Part shown: in pieces, positions 16,584-25,776 of the stretch | Layout of the letters: each line of letters begins with the position of its first letter | How positions within the stretch are numbered: position 1 is the first letter of the stretch | Assembly (NCBI GenBank): GCA_902560565.1 | Contig: CACEMG010000004.1 | Coordinates: 1 to 64,000 of the forward strand | Length of the DNA stretch: 64,000 nucleotides | Source: an uncultured Pelagibacteraceae bacterium | GTDB lineage: Bacteria > Pseudomonadota > Alphaproteobacteria > Pelagibacterales > Pelagibacteraceae | Direction: 5' to 3' | The notes under the pieces: generated by a model | The model's input: only the letters and a program-made list of their open reading frames with translations | What the model was told of the DNA's origin: nothing | Database searches by the model: none | Translations under genes and position numbers: made by a program

Positions 16584-17246
16584 ATGAAAAATCTTAAAGC
16601 AATAATTTTCGATGCTTATGGAACTTTATTTGATGTAAATTCAGCAGCTGAGAAATGCAAAAGTAAAATTGGTGATAAGTGGGAAAATTTTGCAAATTAT
16701 TGGAGAACAACCCAGTTAGAATATACATGGCTTAGAAGTATGATGAGTAGACATAAAAATTTCTGGCAAATAACTGAGGACAGCTTAGACAAATCTATGA
16801 AAAAATTTAAAATACAAAATAATATGAGAAGTGAGCTTTTAGACCTGTATAAAATTTTATCTCCCTACCCAGAGGTTAAAGAAACCTTAAAACAACTAAA
16901 AAATAAAAACTATAAAATTGCTATTCTATCAAATGGAACACCTTCCCTACTAAATGAGTTAGTTGAAAAAAATGACATGAAAAACTTATTTGATGATATT
17001 TTTTCTATAGAGGAGGTTGGAATATTTAAACCAAGTTCAAAAGTATACGAAATCCCCGTTATAAAATATAAAATAGATAAAGGAGAGATTGCTTTTTTAA
17101 GTTCAAACACATGGGATATTTCTGGAGGTGGAAATTTTGGATACAATTGTTTCTGGATCAATAGAAATAATGATGTATTTGATAATTTAGATTATTCACC
17201 AAAAAATGAATTAAAAAATTTAAATGAATTACTTGATATTATTTAA
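16584..17246 (+). CDS. Haloacid dehalogenase, type II (L-2-haloacid dehalogenase family)
   Basis: A 220-residue HAD-fold hydrolase. The nucleophile aspartate is in FDAYGTLFDVNS (about residue 9); motif II is ILSNGTPSLL (about 115); the lysine is in GIFKPSSKVYE (about 152); and SSNTWDISGGGNFGY (about 175-189) is the special motif of type II L-2-haloacid dehalogenases, which release halide from 2-haloalkanoates. The motif set is complete, so dehalogenation is plausible, although other small phosphatases or 2-haloacid-like substrates cannot be excluded. It is first in a run with DoxX, pirin and a quinone reductase. Confidence 0.88.
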   Translation: MKNLKAIIFDAYGTLFDVNSAAEKCKSKIGDKWENFANYWRTTQLEYTWLRSMMSRHKNFWQITEDSLDKSMKKFKIQNNMRSELLDLYKILSPYPEVKETLKQLKNKNYKIAILSNGTPSLLNELVEKNDMKNLFDDIFSIEEVGIFKPSSKVYEIPVIKYKIDKGEIAFLSSNTWDISGGGNFGYNCFWINRNNDVFDNLDYSPKNELKNLNELLDII

Positions 17247-17270
17247 TTAAGCATTATTTCATAAATAATT

Positions 17271-17645
17271 ATGACAAATATTTTAGATCTTTTTGCAAGA
17301 ATATTAATTTCAACATTATTTTTAATAAATGGAATTTTTAAAATAACTAATTATGATGGTACTGTAGGCTGGATGGAAGGATATGGTGTGCCTGGAATTC
17401 TTTTAATACCAGCGATAATAATAGAAATATTAGGTCCAATTTTAATAATATTAGGATATCAAACAAAAATTACTGCGGCATTTTTAAGTTTATTTTGTTT
17501 GGTAACAGCAATTATATTCCACAATGAATTTAGTAACCAAATGCAACTAACCTCTTTTTTAAAGAATATTGCATTAGCAGGTGGATTTTTGTTTCTTGTT
17601 ATTAATGGTTCAAAAAAATTCAGTTTAGATAATAAACTTAAGTAA
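17271..17645 (+). CDS. DoxX family membrane protein
   Basis: A 124-residue protein with four membrane segments. LFARILISTLFLINGIFKI at the N-terminus and PAIIIEILGPILIILGYQTK near the middle are characteristic of DoxX/YphA family proteins. The biochemical role of the family is poorly defined; members are often found with redox or thiosulfate genes. It lies 24 bases after the dehalogenase and two bases before pirin, suggesting one operon for oxidative or xenobiotic handling. Confidence 0.88.
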   Translation: MTNILDLFARILISTLFLINGIFKITNYDGTVGWMEGYGVPGILLIPAIIIEILGPILIILGYQTKITAAFLSLFCLVTAIIFHNEFSNQMQLTSFLKNIALAGGFLFLVINGSKKFSLDNKLK

Positions 17646-17647
17646 TT

Positions 17648-18484
17648 ATGAAAAGTATTGAGGTCGAGAAAATAATCAAGCCCATACTGTCGTCAGATGG
17701 TGCTGGTGTTAAATTAAAAAGAAGTATTGGGGTAGAGCCAAATTATTATGACCCATTTTTAATGTTAGATGAGTTTGGATCAGAAGATAAAGAGGATTAC
17801 ATAGGTGGTTTTCCACCACATCCTCATAGAGGAATAGAAACAGTAACATACATGCTTCACGGTGAGTTTGAGCATAAAGATAGTACTGGCGGAAAAGGTA
17901 GAATGAAAGCTGGTGATGTTCAGTGGATGAAAACTGGAAGTGGCATCATTCATTCAGAAATGCCTGCAATGAGTGATGGAAAACTTCAAGGTTTTCAATT
18001 ATGGATTAACATGCCTGCTAAATTAAAAATGAGTAAACCTGAATACATCTATATAGACTCTAAGGAAATGCAGATACATAAGGATCTGGATAAGACTGTA
18101 AAAACAATAGCGGGTAAATTTGAAAAAGCTGAAGGTCCAATCAAAGGTCATAATGTAGAACCAATTTATTTTGATATAGAATTAAATAAAGATAAAGAGT
18201 TTGTATTTGATCTTCCTATTACTCACAATTCACTAATTTATTTAGTAAATGGTGAAATTCAAGTTGGAGAAAAGAAACATGAAAGAATTAGTAATTCAAA
18301 TTTAATTTTACTATCTAAGGGTGAAAATCTTAAAGTAAAAAGCATTTCTAATTCAAAATTCTTGCTTATTTCTGGAAAACCCATTAATGAACAAATTGCT
18401 AGAGGAGGTCCGTTCGTTATGAATACAAAATCTGAAATTTTGCAAGCTGTGAATGATTATCATAATGGAACTTTCGTAAAATAG
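17648..18484 (+). CDS. Pirin family protein
   Basis: A 278-residue bicupin. The first cupin has the metal-binding set PPHPHRGIETVTYML (about residues 57-71) with the further histidine in GEFEHKDSTG and a glutamate in HSEMPAM (about 101-107). The C-terminal pirin domain includes IARGGPFVMNT. Some bacterial pirins oxidise quercetin or modulate redox regulators; no specific role can be read here. The stop overlaps the GTG of the next gene by one base. Confidence 0.93.
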   Translation: MKSIEVEKIIKPILSSDGAGVKLKRSIGVEPNYYDPFLMLDEFGSEDKEDYIGGFPPHPHRGIETVTYMLHGEFEHKDSTGGKGRMKAGDVQWMKTGSGIIHSEMPAMSDGKLQGFQLWINMPAKLKMSKPEYIYIDSKEMQIHKDLDKTVKTIAGKFEKAEGPIKGHNVEPIYFDIELNKDKEFVFDLPITHNSLIYLVNGEIQVGEKKHERISNSNLILLSKGENLKVKSISNSKFLLISGKPINEQIARGGPFVMNTKSEILQAVNDYHNGTFVK

Positions 18485-19458
18485 TGCAAGCAATCGAAAT
18501 TAAAAAAACTGGTGGTCCTGAAGTTTTAGAGCTAAAAGATATAAAACTTGATGATCCAAAAGACGGCGAAGTTCTTATAAAACATTCAGCGATTGGTCTT
18601 AATTATATTGATACATATCATAGATCAGGTTTATACCCTCTTCCACTACCATCAGGAATAGGACTAGAAGCAGCTGGCATAATAGAAAAAATAGGAAAAA
18701 ATGTAGGAGATTTTAAAGAAGGAGATAAGGTTGCTTATGCTGCTGCTCCAATAGGCTCTTATTCTTCTCATAGAATTTATCCCACAAAAAGTTTAGTTAA
18801 GGTCCCAGACGGGATAGATTTGGAAGTTGTAGCAACTTTAATGACTAAAGGACTAACAACATTTTATCTATTACACAAAACATATATAGTTAAATCAGGT
18901 CAAACCATACTATTCCATGCAGCTGCAGGTGGGGTAGGTCAAATATTTTGTCAGTGGGCAAAAAGTTTAGGTTGTAGTGTAATCGGTACTGTCGGATCTG
19001 ATGAAAAAATTGAAATCGCAAAAAAATTTGGATGCAGTCATGTAATAAATTATTCTAAAGATGATTTTCAAAAAAAAGTTATGGAGATTACCAATGATGA
19101 GGGTTTGCCGGTTGTTTATGATGGAGTTGGAAAGGTGACAATGGAAAAATCATTAGGATGCTTAAAAATGAGAGGAACTTTTGTGTCTTTTGGAAATGCA
19201 TCTGGAAAACTTGATCCCCTAGATGTTGGAAAATTAATTGCACCTAAAGGATTATTTTTAACCCGACCTAGTATAGCACACTATACTGCGACCAGAAAAG
19301 AATTAGATGAAGCTGCTAATAAACTATTCGAGATGGTAAAAACACAAAAGGTAAAAATTGATATTTTTAAAAAATATTCTCTTGAGGATGTTGTTAATGC
19401 TCATAAAGATTTAGAAGGAAGAAAGATAATTGGACCTGCAATTATAGTACCAAACTAG
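18484..19458 (+). CDS. NADPH:quinone oxidoreductase (zinc-free MDR family)
   Basis: A 324-residue medium-chain reductase of the quinone oxidoreductase type. It lacks the zinc-binding cysteines of alcohol dehydrogenases. The nucleotide motif is HAAAGGVGQIFCQWAKSLG (about residues 141-159), and NYIDTYHRSGLYPLP near residue 40 is typical of QOR. It starts with GTG at 18484, sharing one base with the pirin stop, so translation is coupled. It probably performs one-electron reduction of quinones with NADPH. Convergent four-base overlap (CTAG) with the DUF2721 gene. Confidence 0.93.
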   Translation: MQAIEIKKTGGPEVLELKDIKLDDPKDGEVLIKHSAIGLNYIDTYHRSGLYPLPLPSGIGLEAAGIIEKIGKNVGDFKEGDKVAYAAAPIGSYSSHRIYPTKSLVKVPDGIDLEVVATLMTKGLTTFYLLHKTYIVKSGQTILFHAAAGGVGQIFCQWAKSLGCSVIGTVGSDEKIEIAKKFGCSHVINYSKDDFQKKVMEITNDEGLPVVYDGVGKVTMEKSLGCLKMRGTFVSFGNASGKLDPLDVGKLIAPKGLFLTRPSIAHYTATRKELDEAANKLFEMVKTQKVKIDIFKKYSLEDVVNAHKDLEGRKIIGPAIIVPN

Positions 19459-19859
19459 TCTATCTTTACATCCATATCGGACATATGAAGATTTAATGCG
19501 TTGGTTGAAACTTGTATTTCTCTAATGAAGAAAACAATCGAAACAATCATAGACAAACAACATGAACCAAAAATTACTCTCGCCACAAATAACTCATCCA
19601 AATAAAGAGCAAAAACAGTTAGCATATTGAATAAAAAACCAAAAGCTGCAAACATTATAGTCCATCTTAAAATTGAAATTCTATTACTTAAATTCAAAAA
19701 TTGCTTTTTCCACTCAGGTGGGACATGTTTTTCATAAACATGCTCATCATGCAATTCTCTAATTAATTTACTTAATGTGTGAAATCGATTGCTGTAAACT
19801 CCCATAAGTAGCGGAATAGCGGGAAACATTAGTGCGGTTACTGTATAATCTATATTCAT
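19455..19859 (-). CDS. DUF2721 family membrane protein
   Basis: A 134-residue membrane protein. The N-terminus MNIDYTVTALMFPAIPLLMGVYSNRFHTLSKLIREL and the order helix, charged helix, two helices fit the DUF2721 family, whose function is unknown. The track begins at a TTG at 19868; the ATG three codons on gives a cleaner start, so I use 19859. It is alone on its strand between the quinone reductase and ubiA. Confidence 0.82.
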   Translation of the reverse strand: MNIDYTVTALMFPAIPLLMGVYSNRFHTLSKLIRELHDEHVYEKHVPPEWKKQFLNLSNRISILRWTIMFAAFGFLFNMLTVFALYLDELFVARVIFGSCCLSMIVSIVFFIREIQVSTNALNLHMSDMDVKID

Positions 19860-19911
19860 ACGAATCAATTTGATTATGAAACTACCCTTTGCTATTTACA
19901 AGTAAATTCTG

Positions 19912-20781
19912 ATGGAAAAAATTAATCATTTTTTTGAATTAACTAGATTAAAAAAACCTATAGGTTATATGCTTTTATTTTGGCCTTGTGTTTGGGGACT
20001 GACTATTGCTTTTGATTTTGCAAACAATGTACAAATTTATTTAAAATATTGTTTTCTTTTTCTCTGTGGATCTATTTTAATGAGATCCGCAGGTTGTATT
20101 ATAAATGATATCGCTGATAAAGATTTTGATGCAAAAGTAGAGAGAACAAAAAAAAGACCTATTGCTTTTGGGAAGGTGTCGGTAAAACTTGGTTTATTTT
20201 ATTCCGCAATTCTTTGCTTAATAGCTCTGAATGTTTTACTACAATTCAATTTATATACTATCATTTTAGCTTTATGTTCGATGCCTTTAGCATTTACTTA
20301 TCCTTACATGAAAAGATTTACTTATTGGCCGCAGTTATTTCTGGGTATCACATTTAATTATGGTCTTATTCTTGGTTGGACCGCAATTTATGCTGATCTA
20401 AATGTTGTGCCTTTAATATTTTATTTTGGAGCCATATTTTGGACATTAGGTTACGACACTATATATGGGTTTCAGGATATAAAAGATGACGAAATAATAG
20501 GAGTTAAATCTACATCAATTAAATTTAAAAATAATCCAAAGCAATTTGTTTTAATATGTTACTTAATATTTATTGTATCTCAGGTTTTTATCGGCTTTAA
20601 AATGAATTTTGCTAATATTTATTTTTTTGGAATTATTTTAATTTCTTTGCATCTATTTATTTATCAAATATTTAAATTAAATATTAATTCGGAAAGAAAT
20701 TGTCTTGAAATATTTAAATCAAATAATTTTTTAGGATTTATGGTTTTTATAAATATTTTAATTGGAAAAATAATTATATGA
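19912..20781 (+). CDS. ubiA: 4-hydroxybenzoate polyprenyltransferase UbiA
   Basis: A 289-residue membrane prenyltransferase that attaches the polyprenyl tail to 4-hydroxybenzoate in ubiquinone synthesis. The first Asp-rich motif is NDIADKDFDAKVERTKKRP (about residues 64-82) and the second is YGFQDIKDDEIIGVKST (about 183-199), both exact for UbiA. About eight membrane helices. It overlaps the ABC transporter gene by four bases, so it starts the plus-strand operon that continues into lipid A genes. Confidence 0.95.
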   Translation: MEKINHFFELTRLKKPIGYMLLFWPCVWGLTIAFDFANNVQIYLKYCFLFLCGSILMRSAGCIINDIADKDFDAKVERTKKRPIAFGKVSVKLGLFYSAILCLIALNVLLQFNLYTIILALCSMPLAFTYPYMKRFTYWPQLFLGITFNYGLILGWTAIYADLNVVPLIFYFGAIFWTLGYDTIYGFQDIKDDEIIGVKSTSIKFKNNPKQFVLICYLIFIVSQVFIGFKMNFANIYFFGIILISLHLFIYQIFKLNINSERNCLEIFKSNNFLGFMVFINILIGKIII

Positions 20782-22517
20782 TGTCAAATAAAGACACAAT
20801 AGTTAGGCTTTACCATAGTTATACAAAACGTTTTTTAGGTAAAATTATTATTTCAATTTTACTTTCTATGATTGTAGCGGCAGCTACTTCAGCGATAGCT
20901 TGGCTTTTAGATCCTGCAATAAAAAAATTGTTTATTGAAAAGGATGAAACTTTAATTTTAATAATTCCTTTAGCAATAATTCTAGCTTTTTCTGCAAAAG
21001 GTGTTTCTCTATATTTAGCAAAGGTTCTTATGATTGGCGTTGCTGAGGATATTAAGAAAGATATTCAAAAAGACATGGTTACTAGTTTGGTAAAGGCCGA
21101 TATTACAGCTATTGATAACAAGCATACTGGAAAATTTATTTCTAACCTTACTTATGATACTACTCTTATTGTAAGTTTGGTCAGCACGGCTTTATTAAGT
21201 TTATTTAAAGATTCTATAACTTTGCTTGGACTATTAATTGTTATGTTTTATCAAAATTGGAAATTGTCTTTGATTGCAATTATCATGATACCTTTGGCTT
21301 CAGCTGCTGCAAAATCTCTTGGTAAAAGAATTGGGAAAGTAACTACTGAAGCACAGATTAAATCTGGGGAGTTGAACAAACATTTGATGGAAATATTTAA
21401 AAATCATAAATTGATTAAAATTTTTCAGAAAGAAATTTTTGAAATCGAAAGGACTGATAATTTTCTTGTTAATCTTAAAGAAAAAGCTAAAAAAATTGCA
21501 ATTGTTTTTGTAAGAGCTTCTCCAATAATGGAGATATTAACTGGTATAATGATAGCTTTGTTAATTTTTTACTCAGGTAAATTAATTATAAATGATGAAT
21601 TGCAAATAAATAATTTTTTTTCTTTTTTGGCTGCAATGATGCTCGCGTATCAACCAGTTAGGGCTTTAGCTACACTAAATCTAAGTATTAATACAGGATT
21701 GTCAGCAGCTAAAAGAATTATACCAATTATAGATACTAAAAATAAAATTATTGAAAAACATGACGCAAAAGAACTAAAAATTCAAGATTGTACTATTAAA
21801 TTTCAAAACTGTAATTTTAAATATGATTCTTCTAATAATTTAATTTTAGATAATTTAAATTTGACAATAGAAGGGGGTAAAACTACAGCGCTTGTCGGTT
21901 ATACTGGTGCTGGCAAATCTTCAATATTAAATTTAATACCAAGGTTTTATGATTGTGAAATGGGTGATATTAAGATTGATAATCAATCCATTTATTCATT
22001 AAAGGTCAAAGATTTAAGAAAAAATATTTCGATAGTCACTCAAGACATAACTCTTTTTGACGATACAATAAGAAATAACATAATTTACGCAAATCCAAAT
22101 GCCACAGAAAAAGAAATTTTAGAAGTTGTAAAAAATTCTTTTGCTCTAGAGTTTATTGAAAAATTACCAAATAAGTTTGATACAATTATTGGTGAGAATG
22201 GTGTTCGCCTGTCTGGAGGGGAAAAGCAGAGAATTTCAATAGCAAGAGCAATGCTAAAAAAAACGCCAATAATTTTATTAGATGAGGCCACATCTTCGTT
22301 AGATGCAGATACTGAGAGCAAAATACAGAATGCAATGGAAATACTTACTCAAAATAAAACAACACTGGTTATAGCTCATAGGCTATCTACAATTATTAAT
22401 GCACATAAAATTTTTGTTATAGATAAAGGAACAATTGTTGCAAATGGTACTCATAAAGAATTAATTGAAAACTCAAAAATCTATAAAAATTTTTATCAAA
22501 ATCAACTTAGACCTTAA
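20778..22517 (+). CDS. msbA: ABC transporter, MsbA-like lipid flippase
   Basis: A 579-residue half-transporter: six-helix membrane domain (about residues 1-310) fused to a nucleotide-binding domain. Walker A is GYTGAGKSS (about 374-382), the signature is LSGGEKQR (about 476-483) and Walker B is IILLDEATSSLD (about 495-506). Placement between ubiA and waaA-lpxK-lpxL supports a role as the lipid A-core flippase MsbA in the inner membrane. Sequence alone cannot exclude other lipid export. Confidence 0.9.
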   Translation: MMSNKDTIVRLYHSYTKRFLGKIIISILLSMIVAAATSAIAWLLDPAIKKLFIEKDETLILIIPLAIILAFSAKGVSLYLAKVLMIGVAEDIKKDIQKDMVTSLVKADITAIDNKHTGKFISNLTYDTTLIVSLVSTALLSLFKDSITLLGLLIVMFYQNWKLSLIAIIMIPLASAAAKSLGKRIGKVTTEAQIKSGELNKHLMEIFKNHKLIKIFQKEIFEIERTDNFLVNLKEKAKKIAIVFVRASPIMEILTGIMIALLIFYSGKLIINDELQINNFFSFLAAMMLAYQPVRALATLNLSINTGLSAAKRIIPIIDTKNKIIEKHDAKELKIQDCTIKFQNCNFKYDSSNNLILDNLNLTIEGGKTTALVGYTGAGKSSILNLIPRFYDCEMGDIKIDNQSIYSLKVKDLRKNISIVTQDITLFDDTIRNNIIYANPNATEKEILEVVKNSFALEFIEKLPNKFDTIIGENGVRLSGGEKQRISIARAMLKKTPIILLDEATSSLDADTESKIQNAMEILTQNKTTLVIAHRLSTIINAHKIFVIDKGTIVANGTHKELIENSKIYKNFYQNQLRP

Positions 22518-22519
22518 TA

Positions 22520-23770
22520 ATGTTATTATTTATTTACAGGTTAATAATTAATTTTATTTTTTTATTATCCCCTTTTATAATTTTATATAGAATTTTTATA
22601 AATAAAGAGGACCCAAAAAGATACAAAGAAAAACTTTGTTTTTTTTCAAAAAAAAAAATTGGGAAAAAATTAATTTGGTTTCATGGAGCTAGTGTTGGTG
22701 AAATATCAAGCATAATTCCTCTTGTTTTCAAATTAGAAAAAAATAGAAAAATAGATCAAATATTAATTACGTCATCTACATTAAGTTCCTCAAATATATT
22801 AAAACAATTTAAATTCAAAAAAACAATACATCAATTCTTTCCTATTGATACAAATCAATTATCAAATAAGTTTTTAAATTACTGGAAACCATCATTAGCC
22901 GTTTTCATTGATTCAGAAATTTGGCCTAATATGGTTTTTAATTTAAAAAAAAAATCTATTCCTATTTTGCTTTTAAATGCAAGAATAACGAACAGATCTT
23001 TTCGAAAGTGGAAAATGTTAGGTAATTTTAGCAATCACGTTTTCCAATGCATTGATAAAACTTTAGTATCCAATATTGAAACAATTAAATATCTAAAATA
23101 TTTTGGTGTTAAAAATATGAAGTCAGTTGGAAATTTAAAATTTATTCAAAATAGATATAAAAATCTTTCTTTACCAAAAAACTTGAAAAAATTTATTTTA
23201 AATAAAAATACATGGTGCTCCTCAAGTACCCATAGAGGTGAAGAGCTTATATCCGTCAAGACACATAAAATATTAAAAAGAAAATACAATAATTTACTTA
23301 GTGTTATTATTCCAAGACATGTAGAAAGATCAAATGAACTTGTAGAAATGTTTAATAACCACAATTTAAATATTCATTGTCATAGTTGGAAAACCCAAAT
23401 ACCTAAAAAAACAGACATATACCTAGTAGATACCTATGGTGAAACAGAAAAGTTTTTCAATTTAATTAAAATAGTTTTTGTTGGTGGTTCTTTTGTAAAC
23501 CATGGTGGACAAAATCCTTTAGAACCAGTAAGGCACGGTTGTTTTGTTTTGTATGGTCCTTATGTAAATAATTTCAAACATATTTATAATTATCTTGATA
23601 AGATTAAGTTATCAAAGAAAGTAGGCAACATTCAAAACTTGAATAAAAAAATTAAAATTCTGTTCAAAAATAAAAATAAATCCAAACTAGTTGTAAAAAA
23701 AGTAAAGAAATTTGGAGATAAAATTTTAATAAGTACAGTTAAAGAGATTGAAAGAGAATTAAATAAATGA
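22520..23770 (+). CDS. waaA: 3-deoxy-D-manno-octulosonic acid transferase
   Basis: A 416-residue GT-B glycosyltransferase that adds Kdo to lipid IVA. One N-terminal membrane anchor is followed by IWFHGASVGEISS (about residues 50-62), the WaaA signature region. DSEIWPNM (about 132-139) and the acceptor/donor block VGGSFVNHGGQNPLEPVRHG (about 321-340) complete the family pattern. It starts two bases after the flippase stop and overlaps lpxK by four bases. Confidence 0.96.
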   Translation: MLLFIYRLIINFIFLLSPFIILYRIFINKEDPKRYKEKLCFFSKKKIGKKLIWFHGASVGEISSIIPLVFKLEKNRKIDQILITSSTLSSSNILKQFKFKKTIHQFFPIDTNQLSNKFLNYWKPSLAVFIDSEIWPNMVFNLKKKSIPILLLNARITNRSFRKWKMLGNFSNHVFQCIDKTLVSNIETIKYLKYFGVKNMKSVGNLKFIQNRYKNLSLPKNLKKFILNKNTWCSSSTHRGEELISVKTHKILKRKYNNLLSVIIPRHVERSNELVEMFNNHNLNIHCHSWKTQIPKKTDIYLVDTYGETEKFFNLIKIVFVGGSFVNHGGQNPLEPVRHGCFVLYGPYVNNFKHIYNYLDKIKLSKKVGNIQNLNKKIKILFKNKNKSKLVVKKVKKFGDKILISTVKEIERELNK

Positions 23771-24693
23771 TTATTAAAAAACCTAAATTTTGGGATCAAA
23801 AAAAACCCAACTTTTTTGCCTATTTGTTAATTCCATTATCCAAAATTGTAACTATTTACAGTCTTCTTAAAAACAAAAATGTCTTAGAATTTCCCAATAT
23901 AAGAACAATTTGTGTAGGAAATATTTATATCGGTGGCACTGGAAAAACACCTTTGTCGATCAAAATAAGCGAATTATTAAATTCAAAAGGTATTAAAACA
24001 ACAGTTTTAAAAAAGTATTACAGTGAGCAAAAAGATGAACAATTATTAATAAAAAGTAGAACTAATTTGATAAGTAAAAGATCTAGAAAAGATTGTAGTA
24101 ATGAAGCTATAAACAAAAATTTTAAATATGCAATTTTTGACGATGGGTTACAAGATAGGTCTATTAAATATGATATCAAGATTTGTTGCTTTAATTCGTA
24201 TAATTGGATTGGAAATGGCTGTGTAATACCTGCTGGTCCCTTAAGAGAAAAAATTTCTTCTTTAAAAAATATTGATATAGTGTTTTTAAATGGACCAGAT
24301 ATTAACAACGAAGAAATTAGAGAAAAAATTTTAAAAATTAAAAATAACATTAAAATTTTTGAGGGAAAATATGAAATTGAAAATATTGAGAGGTTTGACC
24401 TGTCTAAAAACTATATTGCATTTTCCGGTATAGGAAACCCAGAAAATTTTTATTTTACTCTAAAAGAAAATAGATTTAAAATAACAAAGAATTTTTCTTT
24501 TCCAGATCATTATAATTATAAAAAAAATGAGATAGAAAATATTAAAAAATTTGCACATACTAATAATTTAAAAATAGTAACTACTGAGAAAGATTACCTT
24601 AGAATAAGCAAAGAATTGAGAAACAATATTAATTATATTAAAATGGACTTGGATATAAGTGATAAAAAAACTTTTTTAGATTTAATTTCATAG
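23767..24693 (+). CDS. lpxK: Tetraacyldisaccharide 4'-kinase LpxK
   Basis: A 308-residue membrane-associated kinase that phosphorylates the 4' position of the lipid A disaccharide. The P-loop is NIYIGGTGKTPLSIK (about residues 51-65), as in other LpxK proteins, and FDDGLQDRSIKYD (about 125-137) is the conserved second block. TTEKDYLRI (near 277) is the usual C-terminal motif. It overlaps waaA and is three bases before the acyltransferase gene. Confidence 0.96.
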   Translation: MIIKKPKFWDQKKPNFFAYLLIPLSKIVTIYSLLKNKNVLEFPNIRTICVGNIYIGGTGKTPLSIKISELLNSKGIKTTVLKKYYSEQKDEQLLIKSRTNLISKRSRKDCSNEAINKNFKYAIFDDGLQDRSIKYDIKICCFNSYNWIGNGCVIPAGPLREKISSLKNIDIVFLNGPDINNEEIREKILKIKNNIKIFEGKYEIENIERFDLSKNYIAFSGIGNPENFYFTLKENRFKITKNFSFPDHYNYKKNEIENIKKFAHTNNLKIVTTEKDYLRISKELRNNINYIKMDLDISDKKTFLDLIS

Positions 24694-24696
24694 AAA

Positions 24697-25560
24697 ATGA
24701 AACAAGTAAGATATTTTATAGAATTTTTATTTATAAAGTTATTTTTTTTAATTTTTAAATTAATTGGATACAAAAACGCCTCAAATTTAGGTGCAAAACT
24801 AGGATCAATTTTAGGCCCGTTATTTAGATCAAGAAAATTGATAATAAATAATATTAAGAACAGTTTCCCAAATATTACAGATAAAGAGATAAACAATCTA
24901 ATAAAGAAAATGTGGAAAAATTATGGAAGAATTTTTTCTGATTACGTATATATCGATCAATTTAGATCAAAAAAATTAGAAAAATACATTGTTGTTAATG
25001 GAGTTGAAATTCTAGAAAAAATCAAAAATGAGGGAAAGCCGGTGGTTTTTATATCAGGCCATTTTAATAACTTTGAATTAATGGCTATGAAAATTGAATT
25101 ATCTGGTATTAATTTATCAGCAGTTTATAGACCTTTGAATAACATATTTTTGAATCGAACGATGGAAAATTTAAGAAAAAATTATATTTGTAAAAATCAA
25201 ATTAAAAAAGGATTGGGTGGCGTGAGAGAGATTATTAAAGCTTTCTCTCAAAACATATCTATAGCATTGATGATTGATCAACGTGTTACAGAAGGGGAAA
25301 AATCCATTTTGTTCAAAAAGTCTACTTACACGACTACTATTCCAGCACAACTGATTAAAAAGTATAAATGTCCAGTGGTTCCAATTTACATTCAAAGAAG
25401 TAATGATATTTTTTTTGATATGAGTGTTGAAAAACCAATATACTTTAGTGAAAATGATGATGTTAAGAGTATTACCTTAAAATTAAATAATTGGCTTGAA
25501 AGCAAAATATCTATAAATCCTGATCAGTGGATATGGACACACAATAAATGGAAGCTGTAA
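24697..25560 (+). CDS. lpxL: Lipid A acyltransferase, LpxL/HtrB family
   Basis: A 287-residue inner-membrane acyltransferase of the lysophospholipid/lipid A type. After an N-terminal hydrophobic segment, the catalytic H-x4-E block appears as SGHFNNFELMAM (about residues 115-126), and MIDQRVTEG (about 189-197) is the second conserved motif. It adds secondary acyl chains to Kdo2-lipid IVA. It ends the lipid A run. Whether it transfers laurate or another chain cannot be told from the sequence. Confidence 0.92.
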   Translation: MKQVRYFIEFLFIKLFFLIFKLIGYKNASNLGAKLGSILGPLFRSRKLIINNIKNSFPNITDKEINNLIKKMWKNYGRIFSDYVYIDQFRSKKLEKYIVVNGVEILEKIKNEGKPVVFISGHFNNFELMAMKIELSGINLSAVYRPLNNIFLNRTMENLRKNYICKNQIKKGLGGVREIIKAFSQNISIALMIDQRVTEGEKSILFKKSTYTTTIPAQLIKKYKCPVVPIYIQRSNDIFFDMSVEKPIYFSENDDVKSITLKLNNWLESKISINPDQWIWTHNKWKL

Positions 25561-25574
25561 CTGGTAAGAAGTTC

Positions 25575-25754
25575 TTACCTTTTTTTTGATGCCTCTAAAT
25601 AAGAAAAATAGGCCTCTTGTAATTCTACATTCCAATAATTAAGATTTTCAAGTTGTATTTTTTTTCCTGAAACTGCACAAATAACGTGATCTCCATTTTC
25701 TAATATTTCAAAGTTATTAGGCAAATATTTTAATTTAGCTAATTTATTTTTCAT
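25575..25754 (-). CDS. DUF2093 family small protein (59 aa)
   Basis: A gene just under the ORF-track cut-off. The reverse strand from ATG 25752-25754 to TAA 25575-25577 encodes 59 residues. The central part GDHVICAVSGKKIQLENLNY and the following WNVELQEAY match the alphaproteobacterial DUF2093 family, usually 65-75 residues long and often encoded beside purD and xseA. Here it diverges from purD with 22 bases between start codons, and xseA is absent from the neighbourhood. Function unknown; the short cysteine-containing fold may bind a ligand or nucleic acid, but nothing here shows that. Confidence 0.85.
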   Translation of the reverse strand: MKNKLAKLKYLPNNFEILENGDHVICAVSGKKIQLENLNYWNVELQEAYFSYLEASKKR

Positions 25755-25776
25755 TATTTAGTTGTATAAAATATAT

